Source: Virgibacillus sp. 7505 (GTDB lineage: Bacteria > Bacillota > Bacilli > Bacillales > Amphibacillaceae). From it: a DNA stretch of 64,000 bases. Of this stretch, positions 35,119-44,958 are shown in pieces. Location of the stretch: positions 62,001 to 126,000 of the forward strand of contig NZ_NPBF01000025.1 in assembly GCF_002272135.1 (NCBI RefSeq). The letters are read 5' to 3'. A program made the position numbers and the translations under genes. The notes beneath the pieces were generated by a model that saw only the letters and a list, made by a program, of their open reading frames with translations, was not told where the DNA came from and ran no database searches. Within the stretch, counting starts at the first letter, position 1. Every line of letters begins with the position of its first letter.

Positions 35119-35206
35119 CTTGTACGTTTATGTTGAGAAAAAGTAATTGATTGTACGTACATATTAAGGTAAAATCACAATATGAAATCAAATATACGTA
35201 CAAGAA
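35119..35206 (+). promoter_or_regulatory. araD promoter with AraR-like operators
   Basis: A promoter with -35 TTGATT (35147-35152), 17-nt spacer and -10 TAAAAT (35170-35175) is flanked by AraR-like palindromes built on TGTACGTACA. One (35149-35164) overlaps the -35 and spacer. A second (35191-35206, TATACGTACAAG) is centred 41 bp downstream. A partial third (35119-35130) is centred 31 bp upstream. Spacing of about four helical turns fits cooperative looping by AraR, as described for B. subtilis ara promoters. Confidence 0.8.
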
Positions 35207-35218
35207 GAGGTGAGCCTG

Positions 35219-35917
35219 ATGCTGGAGGAATTAAAGGAACAGGTGCTTCAAGCGAATTTGGACCTTCCTAAGCATGAGCTGGTAACTTTTACGTGGGGAA
35301 ATGTAAGCGGTATCAACAGGGAAGCCGGGCTGGTTGTCATCAAGCCAAGCGGTGTGGCATATGAGAAGCTGACGGTAAAGGACATGGTAGTTGTCAATCT
35401 GGACGGCGAAGTAGTTGAAGGTGATATGAAGCCTTCGTCGGATACAGCGACTCATTTGGTTTTGTATAAGCATTTCGAAAATATTGGCGGAATCGTCCAT
35501 ACGCATTCTACGTGGGCTACATCCTTTGCGCAATCTGGTAAAGGAGTTCCTGCTCTTGGCACAACTCATGCGGACTACTTCTACGGAACTGTCCCTTGTA
35601 CCCGACCGATGACCGGACAAGAAATACAGCAGGACTATGAGCTGGAGACAGGCAATGTAATTGTCGAGACTTTCCGGACGAAGGGGCTTGATCCAAACCA
35701 GGTGCCGAGTGTGCTCGTTCACAAGCATGCGCCTTTCAATTGGGGAAAAACACCAGCAGAAGCGGTCCATAACGCTGTAGTGCTGGAGGAAGTGGCAAAG
35801 ATTGCACATTTGTCCTATCAGCTGGATCAGCAGGTGGAGGATATGGACCAGCATCTGCTGGATAAGCATTATCTACGAAAACACGGCGTTGACGCATACT
35901 ACGGACAGACCAATTAG
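35219..35917 (+). CDS. araD: L-ribulose-5-phosphate 4-epimerase
   Basis: 232 residues from the ATG at 35219. The start MLEELK aligns with Bacillus AraD; a GTG nine bases upstream overlaps the GAGGTGA ribosome site. [24 protein letters not shown] is the aldolase-type substrate loop and [18 protein letters not shown] carries the metal-binding histidines, with a third in [12 protein letters not shown]. It converts L-ribulose 5-phosphate to D-xylulose 5-phosphate, the last step into the pentose phosphate pathway. It is the first gene of an araDBA operon, whereas B. subtilis has araABD. Confidence 0.95.
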   Translation: MLEELKEQVLQANLDLPKHELVTFTWGNVSGINREAGLVVIKPSGVAYEKLTVKDMVVVNLDGEVVEGDMKPSSDTATHLVLYKHFENIGGIVHTHSTWATSFAQSGKGVPALGTTHADYFYGTVPCTRPMTGQEIQQDYELETGNVIVETFRTKGLDPNQVPSVLVHKHAPFNWGKTPAEAVHNAVVLEEVAKIAHLSYQLDQQVEDMDQHLLDKHYLRKHGVDAYYGQTN

Positions 35918-35929
35918 GGGGAAGATTCC

Positions 35930-37624
35930 ATGGGTACGGACAAATTTTCAATTGGAATTGATTATGGAACACAATCCGGCAGAGCAGTCCTCGTCCGGCT
36001 TCAAGATGGGATGGAGATAGCGGAGCACGTGACGGAATATCGTCATGGTGTAATGGATGTGAAACTGCCGCATTTAGAGAAAGCGCTTGGCTATGAATGG
36101 GCACTGCAGCACCCGATGGACTACCTCGATGTACTGCGACAATCAGTTCCAGCTGTGATGCAGGCCGCTGGGGTAGATCCGGCAGATGTTATCGGACTCG
36201 GGATTGACTTTACTGCTTGTACGATTTTACCGGTAGATGTGAATCTGGAGCCGTTGTGCTTTGATCCGGCATTTCGTGACAATCCACACAGTTGGGTGAA
36301 GCTTTGGAAGCATCATGCTGCGCAGGAAGAAGCAAATAAGCTGAATGAAATTGCCGGCGAGCGTGGAGAGGCCTTCCTTGCTCGCTACGGCGGAAAAATC
36401 AGCTCAGAATGGATGATACCAAAAATCTGGCAAATTGTTGATGAAGCTCCTGAAATATATGAAGCTGCCGATCAATTTATCGAGGCTGCAGATTGGGTCA
36501 TCTCTCAGCTGACCGGAGAACTGAAACGAAATAGCTGTACAGCTGGATATAAAGCAATTTGGCATAAGCAAGACGGATATCCAACTGCGGACTTCTTCGA
36601 AAGCCTGCACCCGGCAATGCGGGATTTGGCTGATACGAAGCTGCGAGGAGAGGTTTATCCGCTCGGAACAAAAGCTGGAGAACTCCAAGACTCATTTGCA
36701 GCCTCTATGAATCTATCACCAGGAATCGCAATTGCAGTAGGAAACGTCGATGCTCATGCGGCAGTTCCGGCAATGGGTGTCGTAACTCCAGGTAAACTCG
36801 TGATGGCAATGGGCACATCCATTTGTCACATGCTGCTTGGGACAGAGGAGCGGACGGTCGAAGGGATGTGCGGTGTCGTCGAGGATGGGATAATTGAGGG
36901 TTATTATGGCTATGAAGCTGGGCAGTCAGCTGTAGGAGATATTTTCGGCTGGTTCGTCGATGAGCAAGTGCCGGCTTATGTCCATCGTCAGGCGGAAGCT
37001 GCCGGACAAAATGTGCATCAATGGCTGGAGGAGCGAGCTAGTACGTATCGACCTGGGGAGACTGGGCTGCTGGCACTGGACTGGATGAATGGCAACCGTT
37101 CTGTGCTTGTTGACACAGAATTAAGCGGTGTGGTGCTAGGGTTAACGCTGGCGACAAAGCCGGAAGAAGTATATCGCGCATTACTCGAAGCAACGGCATT
37201 CGGGACGCGAAAAATTGTAGACGCTTTTCATCAAAGCGGCGTCGCAGTTGAGGAGCTGTATGCATGTGGCGGTTTGCCGCAGAAGAATAAGCTGCTCATG
37301 CAGATTTTTGCAGATGTGACGAACCGACCAATTTATATTGCCGATTCTGTACAAACGCCAGCTGTCGGAGCTGCGATGTTCGGTGCCGTAGCTGCTGGTG
37401 CAGAAGCAGGCGGATATGACAGCATCCTTGATGCGGCTGACAGAATGGCCAGAGTGAAGGAAGAAGTCATCCAGCCGATACCGGAAAATGTTGAAATCTA
37501 TGAGCTGATTTATCAGGAATATAACACATTGCATGATTACTTCGGCAGGGGAGCCAACGATGTGATGAAGCGTCTGAAAACGATCCGGTCACAGTCTGAA
37601 AGAAAACTAACAGTACAGAAATAA
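35930..37624 (+). CDS. araB: L-ribulokinase
   Basis: 564 residues, usual length. [14 protein letters not shown] is the N-terminal phosphate loop of FGGY kinases; [15 protein letters not shown] and the late [17 protein letters not shown] are further family marks. It phosphorylates L-ribulose in the cytoplasm. GGGGGAAG precedes the ATG, 12 nt after araD. Confidence 0.95.
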   Translation: MGTDKFSIGIDYGTQSGRAVLVRLQDGMEIAEHVTEYRHGVMDVKLPHLEKALGYEWALQHPMDYLDVLRQSVPAVMQAAGVDPADVIGLGIDFTACTILPVDVNLEPLCFDPAFRDNPHSWVKLWKHHAAQEEANKLNEIAGERGEAFLARYGGKISSEWMIPKIWQIVDEAPEIYEAADQFIEAADWVISQLTGELKRNSCTAGYKAIWHKQDGYPTADFFESLHPAMRDLADTKLRGEVYPLGTKAGELQDSFAASMNLSPGIAIAVGNVDAHAAVPAMGVVTPGKLVMAMGTSICHMLLGTEERTVEGMCGVVEDGIIEGYYGYEAGQSAVGDIFGWFVDEQVPAYVHRQAEAAGQNVHQWLEERASTYRPGETGLLALDWMNGNRSVLVDTELSGVVLGLTLATKPEEVYRALLEATAFGTRKIVDAFHQSGVAVEELYACGGLPQKNKLLMQIFADVTNRPIYIADSVQTPAVGAAMFGAVAAGAEAGGYDSILDAADRMARVKEEVIQPIPENVEIYELIYQEYNTLHDYFGRGANDVMKRLKTIRSQSERKLTVQK

Positions 37625-37636
37625 GGGGGAGCTATC

Positions 37637-39109
37637 ATGCTGCAAGTAAAACCATATGTATTTTGGTTCGTGACAGGAAGCCAGCACTTATACGGAGAAG
37701 AAACGCTCAATCAGGTACAAAGGAACTCTGAGGATTTGGTAAATAAGCTGAATGAACAAGGATCGCTGCCGTTTCCGATCGAGTTTAAAGAAGTGCTGAC
37801 GAATGCGGCTGATATCCAGCGGGTAAGTCTGGAGGCGAATGCGGATTCGGAATGTGCCGGGTTGATTACCTGGATGCACACATTTTCACCTGCAAAGATG
37901 TGGATCGGCGGATTGAAGACATTACAGAAGCCACTGCTGCATTTGCATACGCAATACAACCGTGATGTGCCTTGGGATTCGATAGATATGGACTTTATGA
38001 ATTTAAACCAATCCGCTCATGGTGATCGCGAGTATGGCTTCATGGGAACACGCCTTAATAAAGCCAGAAAAGTCATTGTAGGATATTGGGGCAATAAAGA
38101 AGTACAAACTAGGGTTGCAGATTGGATGACGACTGCCGTCGGATTCAATGAAAGCCAGCAAATCAAAGTAGCTCGCTTTGGCGATAATATGCGCACCGTA
38201 GCAGTTACAGACGGTGATAAAGTCGAAGCACAGATCAAATTCGGCTGGACAGTCGATTATTACGGTATTGGCGATCTTGTTGCCGAAATGAAGGAAGTTT
38301 CCGATACAGATGTAGAGGAGCTGCTCGGAGCATATAAGGAAGCCTATGATCTCTCGACAGAAGAAGATCAGCTAGCCTCCGTGCGGGAGCAGGCACGCAT
38401 TGGTGTTGCGTTAAAGCGTTTCTTGGATCGCGGTGGCTATCAGGCATTCAGCACTAACTTTGAAGATTTGCATGGTATGAAGCAGCTCCCGGGTCTTGCT
38501 GTCCAGCATCTGATGGCACAGGGCTATGGCTTTGCCGGAGAAGGAGACTGGCGCACAGCAGCACTCGTACGCTTGCTGAAGGCGATGGCGAATAATGAGA
38601 AAACGTCCTTCATGGAGGATTACACATATCATTTAGAAGAAGGCAATGAACTGATTCTAGGCTCCCATATGCTGGAGGTCTGCCCGACAGTGGCAGTGAA
38701 TCGACCGTCCATCCAGGTGCATCCGCTTGGCATCGGTGGGAAGGAAGATCCGGCCCGAATTGTATTCGATGGCATCGCTGGCGAAGCGGTCAATGTCTCC
38801 ATCATCGAGCTGGGTGGACGCTTCCGTATGATCATCAATAAAGTGGACGCAGTCGAATCGCAAAATGACACACCGAATCTGCCGGTTGCCAAAGTACTTT
38901 GGAAGCCGCAACCGTCCTTAAGTGAAGCTACGGAAGCATGGATCTATGCAGGCGGCGCCCACCATACGGCACTTTCGTTTGCACTGACAGCAGAACAGCT
39001 GGAGGACTTTGCGGAATTGGTCGGCATCGAATGTGTGACGATTGATAATAATACAGTTCTGAAGCAATTCCGGAAAGAACTGCAGTGGAACCAGGCGTTA
39101 TGGAAATAA
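37637..39109 (+). CDS. araA: L-arabinose isomerase
   Basis: 490 residues, close to the usual 495. VFWFVTGSQHLYGEETL is the conserved start and the metal site residues lie in GFAGEGDWRTAAL and MEDYTYHLEEGNELILGSHMLEVCP. It isomerises L-arabinose to L-ribulose and is the first step of the pathway although third in the operon. GGGGGAG precedes the ATG 12 nt after araB. A terminator follows. Confidence 0.96.
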   Translation: MLQVKPYVFWFVTGSQHLYGEETLNQVQRNSEDLVNKLNEQGSLPFPIEFKEVLTNAADIQRVSLEANADSECAGLITWMHTFSPAKMWIGGLKTLQKPLLHLHTQYNRDVPWDSIDMDFMNLNQSAHGDREYGFMGTRLNKARKVIVGYWGNKEVQTRVADWMTTAVGFNESQQIKVARFGDNMRTVAVTDGDKVEAQIKFGWTVDYYGIGDLVAEMKEVSDTDVEELLGAYKEAYDLSTEEDQLASVREQARIGVALKRFLDRGGYQAFSTNFEDLHGMKQLPGLAVQHLMAQGYGFAGEGDWRTAALVRLLKAMANNEKTSFMEDYTYHLEEGNELILGSHMLEVCPTVAVNRPSIQVHPLGIGGKEDPARIVFDGIAGEAVNVSIIELGGRFRMIINKVDAVESQNDTPNLPVAKVLWKPQPSLSEATEAWIYAGGAHHTALSFALTAEQLEDFAELVGIECVTIDNNTVLKQFRKELQWNQALWK

Positions 39110-39135
39110 GATCGGCTTATGCCGGTCTTATTCTT
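39108..39135 (+). terminator. Terminator after araA
   Basis: AAGATCGGC pairs with GCCGGTCTT (one G-T pair), TTAT loop, followed by ATTCTTT. Confidence 0.75.
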
Positions 39136-39145
39136 TGTATCGATT

Positions 39146-39160
39146 ATAACCAATTGTTAT
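39146..39160. promoter_or_regulatory. CcpC-type dyad before the aconitase gene
   Basis: ATAACCAATTGTTAT fits ATAA-N7-TTAT, the dyad bound by the LysR-type regulator CcpC at citB and citZ in B. subtilis. It lies about 90 nt before the aconitase start. A nearly identical copy precedes citM at 43536-43550. Confidence 0.65.
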
Positions 39161-39242
39161 ATCTAATTATAAAAAAACGATATTTTTATTCATCGTTCAC
39201 ATGCATTATGATACACCTAAGCAAGAGGAGAGGGGTATCCTT

Positions 39243-41948
39243 ATGGCATCCGGAATAGAAACAATGAGTGATAGTCTGAAATCCGTCCTGCATTTTGATG
39301 GAAACAGATACACATATTATGACCTTCAAAAGGTAGATAATCATTTTCAGAGTAATGTGGCACGTTTACCTTATACGTGGAGAATACTCCTGGAATCCAT
39401 GATCCGGAATTATGATGGCAGTGCAATCACCCGCCAGCACATAGAAGCATTATTAGCCGACAATACGAAAGAAGATCAAGAGATCCCTTTTAAGCCTGCG
39501 CGTGTACTGCTGCATGATACGACAGGTGTTCCGGCAATTGTTGATTTAGCATCATTAAGGCAGGCTGTCAGTCGAGCTGGAGGCAATGAACATAAAATAA
39601 ATCCGCAAATCCCGGTCGATCTCGTCGTGGATCATTCCGTGGTAGTCGATTACTATGGCGTAAAAGAGTCCATTCAGCTGAATGAAAACTTGGAATTTGA
39701 ACGAAATAAAGAACGTTTTCGTTTTCTGCATTGGGCAAAAAAGTCTTTCGATAACTTCCGCATTTTCCCGCCATCTACTGGTATCATGCATCAAATCAAT
39801 CTGGAGTACCTGTCGTCCGTAGTAGCACGAAAACAGGTGGGCGAGGAAACAGTTCTATTTCCTGATTCACTAGTAGGAACAGATTCTCATACAACGATGA
39901 TCAATGGTTTAGGAGTATTGGGATATGGTGTCGGGGGCATTGAGGGAGAAGCTGCTATATTGGGGCTCCCTTTGTATTCAACGATTCCGGAAGTAGTCGG
40001 CTTTGAATTGACGGGTGAGCTGTCAGAGACAGCTACTGCCACAGACTTAGCTTTAACGATTACGAGCATACTCCGAAAGAAAGGCGTCATCGGAAAAATA
40101 GTGGAGTTCTACGGTCAGGGTGTGAAACATCTGACAGTATTTGATCGTGCCACCATTGCGAATATGGCACCGGAGTACGGCGCAACAATGGGCTATTTTC
40201 CGGTGGATGAACGAACGCTTGAGTACTTAGCTTATATCGGCAGAAGTCAGCATGATATACAATTGGCAGAACACTATTACAAAGCGCAGAAATTGTTTTA
40301 CAATGACGAAGAAAATAAACGCATACATTATGAAGATACTGTTGCATTGGATTTGGCAAAGGTGGAGGCATCACTTGCCGGGCCTAAGCGGCCGCAAGAC
40401 AGAATAGGTCTGGGGGAAGTGCAGCACAACTATCAGCAATTGCTGCATAAGTCTTTGGAAGACGGCGGCTTCCAAATGAAAGAGAATAATAGAGAAGGAT
40501 ATGATAATGCTGTCAAGCCAGGTGACGTCGTGATAGCAGCGATTACAAGCTGTACTAATACGTCCAACCCTCATGTGCTCATGCAGGCTGGTCTTATCGC
40601 CAAGAGAGCGCGGCAGTTAGGGATGAAGGTTGCTCAGCATGTAAAAACATCGCTCACACCAGGATCTAGAGTTGTGACAGATTATTTACGCGCTTCTGGC
40701 TTGCTTTCTGATCTGGAAGCATTAGGCTTCCACATTGCTGGATACGGGTGTGCAACGTGCATCGGTAATTCAGGTCCTTTGGATCAAGACATCGAGGCAT
40801 ACATCGAAAAAACAGGTATACCTGCTGCTTCTGTCATTTCCGGCAATCGCAATTTTGAAGGAAGGATTCATCCCCTTGTCAAAATGAATTATCTTGCTTC
40901 TCCTCCGCTCGTCGTAGCTTATGCATTAGCGGGTACGATTGATAAGGACCTCACGAAGGATCCGATAGGATATACTCAAAATGGCAGCCCAGTTTATTTA
41001 AAGGACCTTTGGCCAGATAAACAGGAAGTCGAAGCGTATATCGCTACCTATATCAAAACGGAAATGTTTGAGGAAAGGTACAGCAATATGGATCAACTGA
41101 ATCCAAAATGGGACGCGATGGATTCCCCTGATGCCGCCTTATATGACTGGGATAACAATTCCACATATATTCAAGAGGCCCCATTCATTGACGAAGCTTC
41201 CCATTCTGAGCCCGGAAAGAGAATAGAAAATGCAAAAGTACTGGCGCTTTTAGGAGACAGTATTACAACCGATCATATCTCCCCGTCAGGCGCTATTCGG
41301 GTGGATAGTCCAGCTGGAAGATATCTCAAAACGAAAGGCGTACCAAGATCTGAATTCAATTCTTTCCCGTCACGAAGAGGAAATCATTTGGTTATGGAAC
41401 GGGCTGCTTTTGGGAATCCGCGATTGTACAATAAGCTTGCGCCTGAAAAGCAAGGCGGTTTTACAAGGTATCTTCCTTCGGCGGAAACTATGTCCATCTA
41501 CGAGGCTGCTACTCTTTATAAAAACACACAAACACCTTTGATCGTTATAGCAGGAAAAGAGTATGGAACTGGGAGCTCTCGTGATTGGGCGGCAAAAGGC
41601 CCCGTATTGCTTGGCGTAAAAGCAGTGCTTGCTGAAAGCTTTGAACGAATCCATCGCAGCAATCTTGTCGGGATGGGAATCCTGCCTTTGCAGTTCACGC
41701 CAGGCAGCTCTGCAGACACGCTGGGAATCACCGGAGAAGAAACATTTACCTTTGAGCAGATTACCAGCAGCAGTAGACCGAAAGAATTATGCAGCGTTCA
41801 GATGATTAGGAAAGATGGTTCGACAGTCCAATTCGATACAATTGTACGGCTGGACAGTATCATTGATCTGAAATATTATCTCAAGGGGGGCATATTACCC
41901 CATATGTTTGAGTACTTCATGAAGCAAGAAGAGGGTTCGCATGTCTGA
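39243..41948 (+). CDS. acnA: Aconitate hydratase (AcnA/CitB family)
   Basis: 901 residues from the ATG at 39243 after GAGGAGAGGGG. The three cluster-ligand cysteines are Cys437 (ITSCTNTSNP), Cys503 and Cys506 (GYGCATCIGNSG). SLVGTDSHTTMINGLGVLG, YGTGSSRDWAAKGP and ESFERIHRSNLVGMGILPLQF are further hallmarks. It interconverts citrate and isocitrate using a [4Fe-4S] cluster. The neighbouring LysR, RraA and citrate-transporter genes suggest a citrate-uptake aconitase, possibly a second copy beside a housekeeping citB. Sequence alone cannot settle whether this is the only aconitase in the genome. Confidence 0.93.
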   Translation: MASGIETMSDSLKSVLHFDGNRYTYYDLQKVDNHFQSNVARLPYTWRILLESMIRNYDGSAITRQHIEALLADNTKEDQEIPFKPARVLLHDTTGVPAIVDLASLRQAVSRAGGNEHKINPQIPVDLVVDHSVVVDYYGVKESIQLNENLEFERNKERFRFLHWAKKSFDNFRIFPPSTGIMHQINLEYLSSVVARKQVGEETVLFPDSLVGTDSHTTMINGLGVLGYGVGGIEGEAAILGLPLYSTIPEVVGFELTGELSETATATDLALTITSILRKKGVIGKIVEFYGQGVKHLTVFDRATIANMAPEYGATMGYFPVDERTLEYLAYIGRSQHDIQLAEHYYKAQKLFYNDEENKRIHYEDTVALDLAKVEASLAGPKRPQDRIGLGEVQHNYQQLLHKSLEDGGFQMKENNREGYDNAVKPGDVVIAAITSCTNTSNPHVLMQAGLIAKRARQLGMKVAQHVKTSLTPGSRVVTDYLRASGLLSDLEALGFHIAGYGCATCIGNSGPLDQDIEAYIEKTGIPAASVISGNRNFEGRIHPLVKMNYLASPPLVVAYALAGTIDKDLTKDPIGYTQNGSPVYLKDLWPDKQEVEAYIATYIKTEMFEERYSNMDQLNPKWDAMDSPDAALYDWDNNSTYIQEAPFIDEASHSEPGKRIENAKVLALLGDSITTDHISPSGAIRVDSPAGRYLKTKGVPRSEFNSFPSRRGNHLVMERAAFGNPRLYNKLAPEKQGGFTRYLPSAETMSIYEAATLYKNTQTPLIVIAGKEYGTGSSRDWAAKGPVLLGVKAVLAESFERIHRSNLVGMGILPLQFTPGSSADTLGITGEETFTFEQITSSSRPKELCSVQMIRKDGSTVQFDTIVRLDSIIDLKYYLKGGILPHMFEYFMKQEEGSHV

Positions 41949-41977
41949 TCCCTCTTCTTAGCAAGGAGGTAAACGGA

Positions 41978-42829
41978 TTGGATGAGAGAGATTGGCTTAT
42001 ACTGAAGTATTTGAAAGAATATCAGAATATTACACAAATAGCGTCATTACTGTACATCTCACAGCCTTCCGTTACGAAAAGATTGAAAAAGATTGAGAAG
42101 TTTTTCGGAGCAAGTATCATTGAGAAGAAAAGCAACGGAATCATTCTGACGGAATTTGGACGCTATATCGTTTCCTGTGCGGGCACTATGCTGGAAGAGT
42201 ATGAGTTAGTTAGAAGAGAATTAGCGGAGCTAAAAGAGAGGATAAGCGGGACATTGCGTCTTGGCACGACGAATTTGTATGCAAAATACTGCTTGCCGAC
42301 TATTTTGAAAATCTTTAAAGAAAAATATCCGGACGTATCTCTGGATATCGTGACGGACTGGAATAAGGAAATCAAAAAAGCTTTTATACATAACAAGATT
42401 GAGCTCGCTATCATGGAGGCTGAATTACCGGATTGGAAAGGCGAAAAGGAGTTATTGTTTACGGATAGACTATGCATTGCTTCGAGGGAAAGGATTGACG
42501 CAGCTGACCTTCCCAAGCTTCCCCAAATCCACTATCGGATGGATAAGGAGATGGAGGAACTCATTGCTGGCTGGTGGGATGCAAACTACGGTCAAAAAGC
42601 TGCAATCAGCGTGGAGGTCGATGACATCGACTCCTGCAAAGAAATGGTAGTACAAGGGCTGGGCTACGCCATCCTTCCGAAGCTGGCATTGAGCAGTCAC
42701 GAACATATATTTTTGGATGATATCCTATTGGACGATAAAAAGCCTTGTGAAATCCATACGTGGATCTATTTTGAAAGGAGCAGCTTGAATGCACCATCTG
42801 GCGAGTTCATCGGCATGCTGCTCAATTGA
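41978..42829 (+). CDS. LysR family transcriptional regulator (aconitase-linked)
   Basis: 283 residues from a TTG with AAGGAGG eight bases upstream. The N-terminal winged helix is NITQIASLLYISQPSVTKRLKKIEKFFG. The effector domain has the two-lobed LysR form. It follows acnA by 29 nt and its 3' end overlaps the convergent RraA gene by eight bases. It is a distant paralogue of the LysR encoded at 44959-45834: both share QPxxTKRLKxIE and a WW followed by LGxxILPxL. A citrate sensor of the CcpC kind is the natural guess. Confidence 0.85.
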   Translation: MDERDWLILKYLKEYQNITQIASLLYISQPSVTKRLKKIEKFFGASIIEKKSNGIILTEFGRYIVSCAGTMLEEYELVRRELAELKERISGTLRLGTTNLYAKYCLPTILKIFKEKYPDVSLDIVTDWNKEIKKAFIHNKIELAIMEAELPDWKGEKELLFTDRLCIASRERIDAADLPKLPQIHYRMDKEMEELIAGWWDANYGQKAAISVEVDDIDSCKEMVVQGLGYAILPKLALSSHEHIFLDDILLDDKKPCEIHTWIYFERSSLNAPSGEFIGMLLN

Positions 42830-43442
42830 TGACATTATTTAAGTAGGCGCGAACACTTTCCTGATCTTTTCCGTATTTTTCTTCTCGGATTTGATCTTTT
42901 TCCAGCTTTTCCGATGCGGCCTGGATGACGTCGTTCACCTTATCCTGCGGAATGACAATGACGCCATCTGCATCGCCGACAATGTAATCACCATGTCTGA
43001 CAATACTTCCGCCACAGGAAATAGTCGATTTGATTGTTCCAGGAATATTCTTTTTCCCAGCGGCCATCGTTGTCCCAAGGCAGAATACCGGATAATTAAG
43101 ATCTAATACGCCGTGTAAATCCCTCACTGCGCCATCTGCAACGACACCTCGGATACCAAGTGTCTGCATCAAGCCGATAATGAAATCTCCCGCAAATGCA
43201 TAACGTGTTTCATTTTTATAGCTTAATACAAGAATATCGTCTTCGCCTGCTTCATTTATTGCTTCGAATAACGTCTTGTTCTCTCCGGCAGGCAGATCTA
43301 CTGTAAATGCCTTGCCGCATACTTTGTGTGCAGGATTGAGAGGCTTGATGTTACTATCCATATTATGCGTTATATCCAATGCATCAGATAGGCTTGTAGT
43401 CGTTAGCTGACTGAGTTTTTCCAGAATATTATCCAATTCCAT
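42822..43442 (-). CDS. RraA family protein, HMG aldolase/oxaloacetate decarboxylase-like
   Basis: 206 residues. VVADGAVRDLHGV carries the metal- and substrate-binding arginine-aspartate, and YIVGDADGVIVIPQDKV is the C-terminal family mark. RraA relatives with these residues act as 4-hydroxy-4-methyl-2-oxoglutarate aldolases and oxaloacetate decarboxylases. In a citrate cluster, oxaloacetate decarboxylation would be sensible. It is divergent from citM and its end overlaps the LysR gene by eight bases. CTGGAAGGAG lies before the ATG. Confidence 0.8.
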   Translation of the reverse strand: MELDNILEKLSQLTTTSLSDALDITHNMDSNIKPLNPAHKVCGKAFTVDLPAGENKTLFEAINEAGEDDILVLSYKNETRYAFAGDFIIGLMQTLGIRGVVADGAVRDLHGVLDLNYPVFCLGTTMAAGKKNIPGTIKSTISCGGSIVRHGDYIVGDADGVIVIPQDKVNDVIQAASEKLEKDQIREEKYGKDQESVRAYLNNVIN

Positions 43443-43490
43443 CTGCTCCTTCCAGTTTGTGATATACCTAGTATACTGCTGAATCTAGTA

Positions 43491-43511
43491 AACTTTAAAT
43501 AGTTTAAAGTT
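43491..43511. promoter_or_regulatory. Perfect 9-bp inverted repeat in the RraA-citM intergenic region
   Basis: AACTTTAAA and TTTAAAGTT flank a TAG centre, giving a 21-bp palindrome about 50 bases upstream of the RraA start. It is probably an operator; neither its protein nor its direction of action is known. Confidence 0.5.
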
Positions 43512-43535
43512 ATACCTGCACATAACTTCATACAG

Positions 43536-43550
43536 ATAACTAATTGTTAT
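43536..43550. promoter_or_regulatory. CcpC-type dyad before citM
   Basis: ATAACTAATTGTTAT fits ATAA-N7-TTAT and differs from the copy before acnA (39146-39160) at one base only. It lies about 90 nt before the citM start, the same distance as at acnA. Confidence 0.68.
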
Positions 43551-43605
43551 CGCTATGGATGAATATACGATATTTCCGTCTCTCAGCATAATCCTATATA
43601 TTCTT

Positions 43606-43619
43606 TGTAAGCGATTACA
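43606..43619. promoter_or_regulatory. cre-like CcpA site before citM
   Basis: TGTAAGCGATTACA is a symmetric cre-like site, in register with the consensus except one central base, 20 nt before the citM start. It fits glucose repression of citrate uptake, as known for B. subtilis citM. Confidence 0.65.
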
Positions 43620-43638
43620 AAGAAGGGGTGGGTTGGAA

Positions 43639-44943
43639 ATGATTGCATTGCTAGGGTTTGCGATGATGTTTATGTTTATCCTGCTTATTGTGACGAAACG
43701 TTTATCGGCTTTGCTGGGACTGATTTTAGTACCAATCATCTTCGCTATTATAGGAGGATTTGGCTTGGAGCTTGGACCGATGATTCTGGATGGACTTATA
43801 GGGGTAGCTCCGACTGGGATCATGCTGTTGTTTGCTGTTATGTATTTTGGCATTATGATTGATGCTGGATTGTTCGATCCTTTGATAAATAGAATTTTGG
43901 CTATCGTAAAGGGTGATCCGTTAAAGGTTGTCATCGGTACAGCAGTTTTAGCAACGATGGTTGCACTGGACGGAGATGGGACCACAACCTATATAATCAC
44001 AGTATCTGCCATGCTCCCGCTCTATAAAAAGCTTAAAATGAATCCGCTTGTACTGACATGCACAGCGATGATGGCTTTTGGCGTCATGAACATCGTTCCG
44101 TGGGGCGGGCCGACAGCAAGAGCAATTTCTTCCTTGAATCTGGATGCGTCAGAGGTATTCCCGCCGCTTATCCCTGTCATGGTGGCTGGATTAGGCTGGG
44201 TATTCCTTACAGCCTTCATCCTTGGAAAAAAAGAGCGGAAAAGGCTGGGCATCATCGAGCTGGAATCCGGATTTATGAATGATTTGCGCACCGAGGAAGC
44301 TGCAACGCTGGAGGCAGGCAGCTCGACTAAGCGTCCAAAGCTTATCTTGTTCAACTTTGTACTCACTGTTTTATTGATTGTTGGACTTGTCACTAGTGTC
44401 CTTCCGCTTCCTGTTCTGTTTGTAATTGCATTTGGAATAGCGCTGTGCGTTAATTATCCTAATCTGGAGGAACAAAAGAAACGGATGGAATCACATGCAC
44501 CTAACGTTTTGATCGTTGTTTCCCTTATTTTTGCTTCGGGTGTTTTCACTGGTATACTTTCTGGTACGCATATGGTCGATGAAATGGCTGGTTCATTGGT
44601 TTCGATCATTCCTGAACAGTTCGGCTCCTGGTTCGCAATCATTACAGCTGTAACTAGCATGCCGCTGACTTACTTTATGGCGAATGATCCCTATTACTTT
44701 GGTGTCCTTCCAATCATTGCTGAAACCGCTGCAGCTTACGGAGTGGACCCAGTACACATCGCCAGAGCTTCTGTGCTAGGACAGCCATTGCATGCCATGA
44801 GCCCGTTAATTGCCTCCACCTACTTGCTAGTAGGGATGGCTGGTGTAGAATTCGGTGATCATCAGAAATTCATCCTAAAATGGGCAGTCGGTACAAGCGT
44901 AGTCATGATACTAGTCGCAATACTTTTCGGTATCATTATTTGA
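43639..44943 (+). CDS. citM: Citrate transporter, CitMHS family
   Basis: 434 residues from the ATG at 43639 after GGGGTGGG; a longer frame from 43555 would include the cre and dyad. About twelve membrane helices. DGDGTTTYIITVSAMLPLY and TMVALDGDG are the hallmark of the Mg-citrate/H+ symporters. ANDPYYFGVLPIIAET lies in the second half. It imports citrate complexed with divalent metal. The promoter carries a CcpC-type dyad and a cre. Confidence 0.9.
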   Translation: MIALLGFAMMFMFILLIVTKRLSALLGLILVPIIFAIIGGFGLELGPMILDGLIGVAPTGIMLLFAVMYFGIMIDAGLFDPLINRILAIVKGDPLKVVIGTAVLATMVALDGDGTTTYIITVSAMLPLYKKLKMNPLVLTCTAMMAFGVMNIVPWGGPTARAISSLNLDASEVFPPLIPVMVAGLGWVFLTAFILGKKERKRLGIIELESGFMNDLRTEEAATLEAGSSTKRPKLILFNFVLTVLLIVGLVTSVLPLPVLFVIAFGIALCVNYPNLEEQKKRMESHAPNVLIVVSLIFASGVFTGILSGTHMVDEMAGSLVSIIPEQFGSWFAIITAVTSMPLTYFMANDPYYFGVLPIIAETAAAYGVDPVHIARASVLGQPLHAMSPLIASTYLLVGMAGVEFGDHQKFILKWAVGTSVVMILVAILFGIII

Positions 44944-44958
44944 TAAAGGAATGATTTG

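Noticed and set aside
43606-43619. Reading TGTAAGCGATTACA as a LacI-family specific operator
   Set aside because: A cre assignment explains the core and position before citM; no LacI-family regulator is encoded nearby other than AraR.
43555-43638. N-terminal extension of CitM
   Set aside because: It would translate the CcpC-type dyad downstream region and cre; the start at 43639 matches CitM family length.
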